A stretch of DNA of 64,000 bases from Brachycybe producta (lineage: Eukaryota > Arthropoda > Diplopoda > Playtdesmida > Andrognathidae): assembly GCA_036925085.1 (NCBI GenBank), contig JAUPFP010000026.1:1839001-1903000 (forward strand), read 5' to 3'. This document shows positions 58,440 through 64,000 of this stretch, piece by piece. The stretch's first letter is position 1, and each line of letters starts with the position of its first letter. Under the pieces are notes generated by a model. That model ran no database searches, was not told the origin of the DNA, and worked only from the letters and a program-made list of their open reading frames with translations. The position numbers were made by a program, and so were the translations under genes.

Positions 58440-59510
58440 ACAAGGGATTCAAGGAACCCTTTAGACCTCCATTGCTTTAATATATGCTTTCATATATCAA
58501 ATAACCAACTTTTTTTCATTGTTACATGTGTGCAAAAAACATGTACACGTGTGCACATGCGTACACACGTATACACGTGTGCACATGCGTACACCCACGT
58601 ACACACTTGTGTGCATGTGTACACACACGTACACACTTGTGCACATGTGTATGCCCACGTACACACTTGTGCGCATGTGCACGCCCACGTACACACTTGT
58701 GCGCATGTGTACGCCCACGTACACACTTGTGCGCATGTGTACGCACATGTACACTTGTGCGCATGTGTACGCACATGTACACACTTGTGCGCATGTGTAT
58801 GCACATGTACACACGTGTTCGCATGTGTGTATATAGATAAACACACATGTATGTACTCATGTACATGACATAGTTACATGTGATGCGCATGCGTCATTCA
58901 TTTGTAATAATATGGGTTTAAAATGAAAATACGTCACATGTATTCTAATATACAAAAATAATAACAGAACATAAAAAGGAACATCCCTCCTAAATAATAG
59001 AAAAGTCCCCCCCCCTTTCGAATGCTACAACTGGAAAGAGGAAGAATCTCGATTTTTTGAAGAAAAAATTACGATTTTGAAAAATCGAAATTTTATATAT
59101 CAAATCGCTCTAAAATTTCGCTTCTAAAATCTTTTTCCAGTTTCATTGTCAGAATGTGTACATCATTTTAGGTCTGATGACATTTTATTGTAGGTGGCCC
59201 CGTTTTTGAGTTGTTCGACCCACAAAAAATTATGACCAAAAACTCAAAATTTGTTTCTAAAAAATTCATAAAAAAATAACCCCTGGGTAAAATTTTCTAA
59301 TTTTTTTGTCAGGAGCATCATACTGACCCACGGAATCAAATAAAAAATACTGCATGTCTTTATCTCATTCCGTTCTTGAGTTGTTCGACCCACTAAATCG
59401 GGTTCCGGACACACACACACAGACATCCTTTTTTGCCCCTTTTCTTGCATAATCCTATATACCTCCATTGCTCTAAAGAGCAATGGAGGTCAAAAATGGA
59501 AAGAACACGT
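58440..59510. mobile_element. Repeat family C with 30-bp minisatellite, copy 2
   Basis: Left flank AACAAGGGATTCAAGGAACC and ATATGCTTTCATATATCAAA are as at 11776. A 30-bp array runs 58525-58880. Then comes about 430 bp absent from copy 1, and the shared right flank ATTCCGTTCTTGAGTTGTTC to CCCCTTTTCTTGCAT, ending near a hairpin CCTCCATTGCTCTAAAGAGC. The word GAGTTGTTCGACCCACAAAA appears twice (59205 and 59378), so copy 1 looks like a deletion between these direct repeats. Confidence 0.75.
58525..58880. repeat. 30-bp alternating purine-pyrimidine minisatellite, copy 2
   Basis: Units such as ACGCCCACGTACACACTTGT plus GCGCATGTGT repeat about ten times. It is the same period and composition as 11874-12262, but the unit consensus differs (ACGTACACACTTGTGCGC versus ATGTACACACGTGCGCGC), so the arrays homogenised separately. 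Confidence 0.9.
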
Positions 59511-60184
59511 TAAAAAAATTGTTTTATCATTATTCATCCAACCTTGGATGAAGAGTTATTTTATTTGTCCACCATCAAACCAAAAGGACCTTATTTTTGG
59601 GAAAACAGCAAAAACAAAAAAAAACTTGCCAGTGCAGCGATTTTTCAATAGAGTTTTTTTTTAAGTTTCGTCTGCTAACTTCTTAGGGGCCGTTTTTTTG
59701 CCTACTGCCACTAGAGGCGCTTATTGAACATAAATAAGTCCATTCATGAATCATGCTTCCATGGATATCGATACACAATATATACACAGCTATTTTTACT
59801 AAATGGGAAAATAACAATCAATTACAAAACGGGATGAACAGAAGTTGGTTCGACGTTGAAAATGGCGGAGCATGTGACGTCAGACTACATAACCAACTAA
59901 TTAAAAGTTGGGGTCGTCATAAAAAAGGCGGAGCCAACACCGTTCATACCATTTTCTAATTTCCTGTGGAAAATACGGTTCACAGCTACGTTTAGTGTGG
60001 GGGAGAATACTGCGTTCCTATTGGCCAAAATAAAAATAACCAAAGCTGTCGCCAACGACCGCCTGTATTTTCAACCTTTCTTCTATACGAATTTTCCACG
60101 CAAAAGTTGGCATCTTATGATCTTTTTTTTTTTGCTATACGTGGTAGTTTTTTATGGAAGCCCGTTTGGGACATTTTACACAAT
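59511..60184. other. Intergenic stretch, nothing recognised
   Basis: Short frames at 59753-59959 and 59997-60200 lack recognisable motifs. The sequence around 59855-59990 is richer in CG and CCAAT-like words, possibly a promoter remnant, but I cannot support a gene. Confidence 0.3.
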
Positions 60185-60490
60185 AATTTACGTTCAATAA
60201 TATTGCGTGCGCGCTCAATAATATTGTGCACACGCACAATAATATTGCGCACACACACACGAAAATATTGTGCACACACGCTCAATAATATTGTGCGCAC
60301 ACGCTCAATAATATTGTGCACACACACACACAATAATATTGCGCGCACGTTCAATATTATTGTGCACCCACACTCAATAATATTGTGCACCCACACACAA
60401 TAATATTGTGCACACACACGCAATAATATTGCGCGCACGTTCAATATTATTGTGCACACACGCTCAATAATATTGTGCGCGCACACACAA
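60185..60490. repeat. ~23-bp minisatellite (CAATAATATTGTGCACACAC)
   Basis: About 13 units join CAATAATATTG (a palindrome-like core, AATATT) with TGCACACACGCT or CGCGCACGTT. ORFs on both strands through it are artefacts. The flanks GGGACATTTTACACAATAAT and ACAATAAAATGTCCC (60163 and 60486) are inverted, so the array ends are complementary. Confidence 0.85.
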
Positions 60491-61384
60491 TAAAATGTCC
60501 CATTTGGAGCACCAGTGAGAAAGAAGTAATCGTGCACAATACCTTATTGGTCGAGAGAAATGGGGTGGGGTTTTCGTACTTGAAAGACGCTGCCCAGAAT
60601 GACGACACAAGATGTCCGCCTAGTTTGACTGCTTTTCATAAAAGAGGGCGCGCCTATATATAAAAACAATATTTAAATGAATTTTAGGTTACAACGCTCT
60701 TTATAATGTCGTTTATGCAAGGATACTACATAATAGCTTAGAATATCACCTTAGAAGAAGAATAGCATTTAAAGCTCACTTCTCTTTGGTTGTTGAAAGT
60801 AATTGTAACTCATATTACTTGAGTTACTTTTTTTTGCACAAAAATAGGAGCAGAAATTATAAAATCGAAAAGGAGCGAAAGTTATTTTTATGAGTTTCGA
60901 CATTCCAATCACTTTCATATCAAACTCAGTAAAAGCAAAGATCACAATAGTTAATTACAGCTGCAATTCATTTTTCAAAATGCAAAATTTAATTGCTTTG
61001 TATAACGATGAAAACAATTTTTTTTTTCTGAAAATATATTCGTAATTATATATTAATTAATTATGCTTATAATTTAGGCAGAATTAAGAAGAAGAAAATA
61101 AGTAATAATTAGGATGTGTAGCTGCATATCTTTAAAACAAAGTCTCGTTTAAATTTGCTTTTGTTGTCTCTCTCGTAGTTTATAAATATTAGTTTAAAAA
61201 AAGAAATCCCTGTTAATTACCCTGTGATATATTTATTCTGCTAATTAGATTTGTGTTTAACGCGGACAAAAAAAATACAAATTTGAGATATTTTCAAGTA
61301 GGATTTTAAAATTGAAAAACGGTTTTTTAACGTTTTTTCTCCCGGTTTGAAGTCACATAATAATTAATTGAAACATAATTTTGC
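60491..61384. other. Intergenic AT-rich stretch
   Basis: I see no gene, RNA or element that I can support. Confidence 0.4.
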
Positions 61385-61990
61385 GAGCTAACCTTCTAAA
61401 AAGAAAACATTGTGAAGCCAGTAGATTAATGCATGTGCTAATTTTTGTGTGATTGTTCTAAGTCGTTTTTAATGGGAGTTCTTCAAATGTTTGGGTGACG
61501 GTTTTTTGGTCCTATGGGAATTAACATGGAGTTAAAAAAACGTAAGATTTTAAATGTTATTTAAAAATAGAAAGCCCTTTTAAAATTTAGAAAAAGGAAT
61601 AATCCTGAGGGCAATAAACACATGTAAGTACGTGCTGATTTTTCTGATTGCTCTAAATCATTTTTAATGAGAGTTCTCTTAACTTTTGTTGGACGGTGTT
61701 TTAGTCCTATGGGACTTAACATGGAGTTTAAAAACGTACGATTTTAAACATTATTAAAAAATAGAAGGACCTTTTCAAAATTTATAAAAAGGAAACATCG
61801 TGAAGCCAATACATGAATGTATGTGCTAATTATTTTGTTATTGTTCTAAATCAGTTTTAACGAGAGTTTTTCAAATGTTTGTGGGACGGTTTTTGATCCT
61901 ATGGGATTTAACATGGGGTTGAAAAAACGAGCGACTTTGAACCTTGTTTAAAAATAGAAGGACCTTTTCAAAAATTATATAAATCGAGCA
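61385..61990 (+). repeat. Three tandem ~195-bp units of repeat family B
   Basis: Each unit runs AACATTGTGAAGCC, ATGCATGTGCTAATTTT, ATTGTTCTAA-TC, GAGAGTTCTTCAAATGTT, GGACGGTTTTTGGTCCTATG, GGAATTAACATGGAGTT, ATAGAAGGACCTTTTCAAAA. Units start near 61400, 61590 and 61795. Single interrupted copies of the family are at 41262-41409 plus 54896-55020 in reverse. Confidence 0.85.
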
Positions 61991-62270
61991 CGTGAAGAAC
62001 AATACTTTTTATTGCATTTTGCGCTTTACTGTATTTGAATTGAGCGATTGTGAGGTGATTTCTTGCAGTTTTAGTAACACCATATAAGAACACTCATTTG
62101 CCTCGTTGTCGTCTGCTCAAAACAACAAGATGGACGTGGATCTAGGCTCTTATGGGTGAGCACAGAGGGGGAAAAAGCGGGAATAAACGGCCGTGTTTGC
62201 AAGGCTGTCTTTAGAATTATAAATTAACGACCCTATTTGCCACAACCATAAGTTTTAACATTGTAGGCTA

Positions 62271-62352
62271 TGAATTGGCTGAGTTGCGTAATGGTAAAGT
62301 CTCGGCCTTCAGAACCTGTGGTCCGTGGTTCGATTCTCTGTTGGGACGGTTA
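62271..62352 (+). repeat. tRNA-like SINE head 1
   Basis: ATTGGCTGAGTTGCGTAATGG resembles an A box region and GTGGTTCGATTCTCTG a B box, 45 bp apart. Stems do not close into a functional tRNA, so this is a SINE head or tRNA pseudogene. Confidence 0.5.
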
Positions 62353-62465
62353 ATTTTTAATTATTTAATTTAAATTGTTAATAACCATTATATCGATTTA
62401 AAAATAATATCGAAAAATATCGATTTAAAATCGATGTAAGTTTTAAACATATGGTATATGTAGAT

Positions 62466-62862
62466 GCCTGAATAGTGCAATTGGTTAGAGCACCTGACTG
62501 AACCTTGGGGTAACTTAAGGTCATGTGTTCGAATCCAGGACGTGTCTTTTTCATGCATATGTCTACCAGAGTTGATCTGCTCTGCTGCAATGTTTCAATT
62601 GAATGAATGTGTCGTCATATTCAATCCTTCTCTGTGGGGATGTGCTGCGGTACATGGTCCGGTGTAGGTTGGTGGTTCCCAACCTCTCGGTAAGAGGCTG
62701 CCCACCAGAGTTGGTTGGTTGGTTGAAAGTGTCGGAAAGATACGACGGGAGAAGATGTGACAGGGAGTCCAGTGGGTTTCGAGCCCTCGGTCAGAGGCTA
62801 CCATACTGTTGTAATATCTCCCTGATATCTTCCAAAGTACACATGAAAACTATATGATTGCA
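62466..62862 (+). repeat. tRNA-derived SINE with body
   Basis: The head has AGTGCAATTGGTTAGAGCAC (strong A box) and ATGTGTTCGAATCCAGGA (strong B box) about 45 bp apart. The body follows, with GGTTGGTGGTTCCCAACCTC, CTGCCCACCAGAGTTGG and TTTCGAGCCCTCGG. The A box supports polymerase III transcription in the past. The body end is placed by the change to AT-rich sequence. Confidence 0.55.
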
Positions 62863-63127
62863 TTGAAATTCGGGTTGGAGCTGGGTCCTTAGTAGATCGA
62901 CTGTTGGCTTTTGAAAATAATTTTAAATTAATAATTTTTTAATTATTTTTTAATTTTATTTTGAGCAAAGGGGAAATTGCAGCTGATAAAACTTCGAGTG
63001 GCGACGGAATCCTTCTTTAAAGGCGCCAAATTTGACGATTGCCTTTCGACGCTGGAAGTAGTTCACCGAACTTGCCACTAGGGTTGCTATTCGGCTATTT
63101 GGTTCTAACTTCAGGGGGCCTAATATT

Positions 63128-63154
63128 ATGGCTGCTGCACGTGCCGCTTCGTCG
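63128..63154 (+). CDS. MICOS gene exon 1
   Basis: ATG at 63128 in TAATATTATGGC, donor TCG|GTAAGT. It encodes MAAARAASS. The sequence before it (63050-63127) is richer in GC than the surroundings, consistent with a promoter-proximal region. Confidence 0.85.
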
Positions 63155-64000
63155 GTAAGTTGGCCCACGGGCAGTTTCTATCCTCATTCTGATATCCACG
63201 TGTTTCTTCTGCACAGGGAATGTTTAGAGGCGGATTTTTACCTTTGTTTGCTGCGGTTACGGTTGCAAGCAGCACGGAAGGTGAAAATGGAGGACAACAA
63301 CATAAACCGAAACTATTCAGACCAAGCGACGTATTCACCTAATAATAAAAAAGTAACTTTATTACGTTATGTTAATGCGTGTATTTCTTATTATCTATGT
63401 AGTTATCGATTTATGACGATGATCGTCACTGTGAGGTCACTTTAGCAAGAGTCGTTCCTCAGGTTTCTCAACTGGAGCTGGAAGTGGGCCGAGTACGTCA
63501 TTTGGTTCTAAATTCACTGGACGCTTTGACCTTATACGAAAGACAGGGCGATTTCTTTTTACGAGACCGGAAAAGCGCACACGATAGGTTTTTTCTTTCT
63601 TAATAATTATTGAGATCTAGGATTGAATAGAATCTGACGAAAACCTTTTTTCGTAATATTTTACTATAGATACAGTCGCTTATTTAAGAGAAGAATCTAA
63701 TCTTTTGCCTCGAGTCGGAGCGATTTCTTTCGGTGGATTGACGGGAATCCTAATGGGAGCTCGAGGTTTTACGACGTTTTGTCGTACCTTACGATGGTTT
63801 TAAAATGTAAACACCCTTCGAACTCTGGTATTTCTATCTTTCGAGTGCAAAATGAAAAAAGGGCGTTCACACTTTAAACCCAGCTTAATTGTTTAAGAGA
63901 CTTTCTATTTAACTTCACATATAACTTTTCCGATCAATTAATCGCAGGAGGTTTCTTTAAGAAGCTTTTCTATGGAAGTGCAGGAATGGGAGCCGTGGCT
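63128..64000 (+). CDS. MICOS complex subunit MIC26/MIC27 family (APOO/APOOL-like), partial
   Basis: MIC26 and MIC27 are inner-membrane subunits of MICOS, which shapes crista junctions; MIC27 binds cardiolipin. Coding exons: 63128-63154, 63217-63330, 63403-63587, 63670-63765, 63948-64000 (continues out of the window), all GT-AG. The product begins MAAARAASSGMFRGGFLPLF, with an N-terminal hydrophobic segment, then KLFRPSDLSIYDDD (the family's K-P-x-x-L-P-I-Y motif). After the membrane-proximal helices comes ETGKAHTIDTVAYLREESN then LLPRVGAISFGGLTGILMG, the conserved L-P-R-x-G plus first membrane helix, and GGFFKKLFYGSAGMGAVA. Exon 3 needs a one-base shift between its two halves for the frame to join exon 4; see the finding. 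Whether it is MIC26 or MIC27 cannot be decided here. Confidence 0.88.
63217..63330 (+). CDS. MICOS gene exon 2
   Basis: Acceptor TTCTGCACAG, donor GCGAC|GTATTC. It encodes GMFRGGFLPLFAAVTVASS, then GENGGQQHKPKLFRPSD. Reading through the donor meets TAA, supporting the splice. Confidence 0.85.
63403..63587 (+). CDS. MICOS gene exon 3 (with apparent frameshift)
   Basis: Acceptor TATGTAG, donor ATAG|GTTTTT. The first half reads LSIYDDDRHCEVTLARVVP and LELEVGRVRHLVLNSLDAL. The second half in the +1 frame reads YTKDRAISFYETGKAHTI. The length, 185, is one base too many for the phase required by exon 4. Confidence 0.75.
63670..63765 (+). CDS. MICOS gene exon 4
   Basis: Acceptor ACTATAG, donor CGAG|GTTTTA. 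It encodes DTVAYLREESNLLPRVG then AISFGGLTGILMGAR, containing the hydrophobic glycine-rich membrane helix of the family. Confidence 0.88.
63948..64000 (+). CDS. MICOS gene exon 5 (runs off the window)
   Basis: Acceptor AATCGCAG. It encodes GGFFKKLFYGSAGMGAVA after the split codon, the second membrane segment start. Confidence 0.85.

Noticed and set aside
58434..58890. ORFs of 104-144 residues resembling those at 12 kb
   Set aside because: Same cause: a 30-bp minisatellite copy, not protein-coding.
60107..60537. 98- and 140-residue ORFs rich in Ile/Leu/Arg/Thr
   Set aside because: They run through the CAATAATATTG minisatellite on both strands.
62466..62541. Functional tRNA gene
   Set aside because: A and B boxes are good, but acceptor and anticodon stems do not pair cleanly and a SINE-like body follows.
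63126..63338. - strand ORF opposite the MICOS exons
   Set aside because: It is a shadow of the spliced + strand gene with no signature of its own.

Overview
This is AT-rich animal nuclear DNA, most likely from an invertebrate. The evidence is spliced genes with GT-AG introns, large intron sizes and very heavy transposon load. I cannot name the species. Three host genes are supported exon by exon, all on the + strand. (1) PCCB, the mitochondrial propionyl-CoA carboxylase beta chain: its last 12 coding exons lie between 11557 and 24964 (396 residues; roughly the first 140 residues lie upstream of the window). (2) BAP18, the small SANT-domain subunit of NURF/MLL-type chromatin complexes: five coding exons from 33111 to 38149, apparently complete at 148 residues. 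(3) A MICOS subunit of the MIC26/MIC27 (APOO/APOOL) family: it starts at 63128 and runs off the right edge, with an apparent one-base frameshift in its third exon. A fourth, weaker host-like sequence is a BCL-2/Bok-like fragment on the - strand at about 9018-9340.

Layout. 1-11556 (probably a PCCB intron or 5' flank) holds several interspersed repeats, an inverted 18-bp minisatellite, an RTE-like LINE fragment, a decayed Polinton-like polymerase fragment and a palindromic Tc1/mariner composite. 11557-24964 is PCCB; its introns carry minisatellites, foldback elements and a non-autonomous LTR retrotransposon (20145-24563, target duplication CACT). 25000-33000 is intergenic, with a short mariner (28202-28904) and two hAT-type elements that each have a perfect 8-bp target duplication. 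33111-38149 is BAP18 with foldbacks and LINE fragments in its introns. 38680-41245 is a CR1-like LINE. 41410-54203 is a large - strand Gypsy-type element (target duplication AAAG) that itself contains two LINE copies. A solo LTR (54217-54895, target duplication AGAA) inserted only a few bases away, into the same older repeat. 55285-62900 has another LINE, tRNA-derived SINEs and several minisatellites. 63128-64000 is the MICOS gene.

The host genes share no pathway; they are ordinary neighbours. The transposon coding regions I could read are broken by stops or frameshifts, so nothing here looks like an intact autonomous element. The more unusual structures are the palindromic mariner made of two outward-facing transposase halves, a 106-bp-arm hairpin inside the Gypsy element, the double insertion at one site, a repeat family that carries a 30-bp alternating purine-pyrimidine minisatellite, and a retropepsin-like ORF located after the integrase.
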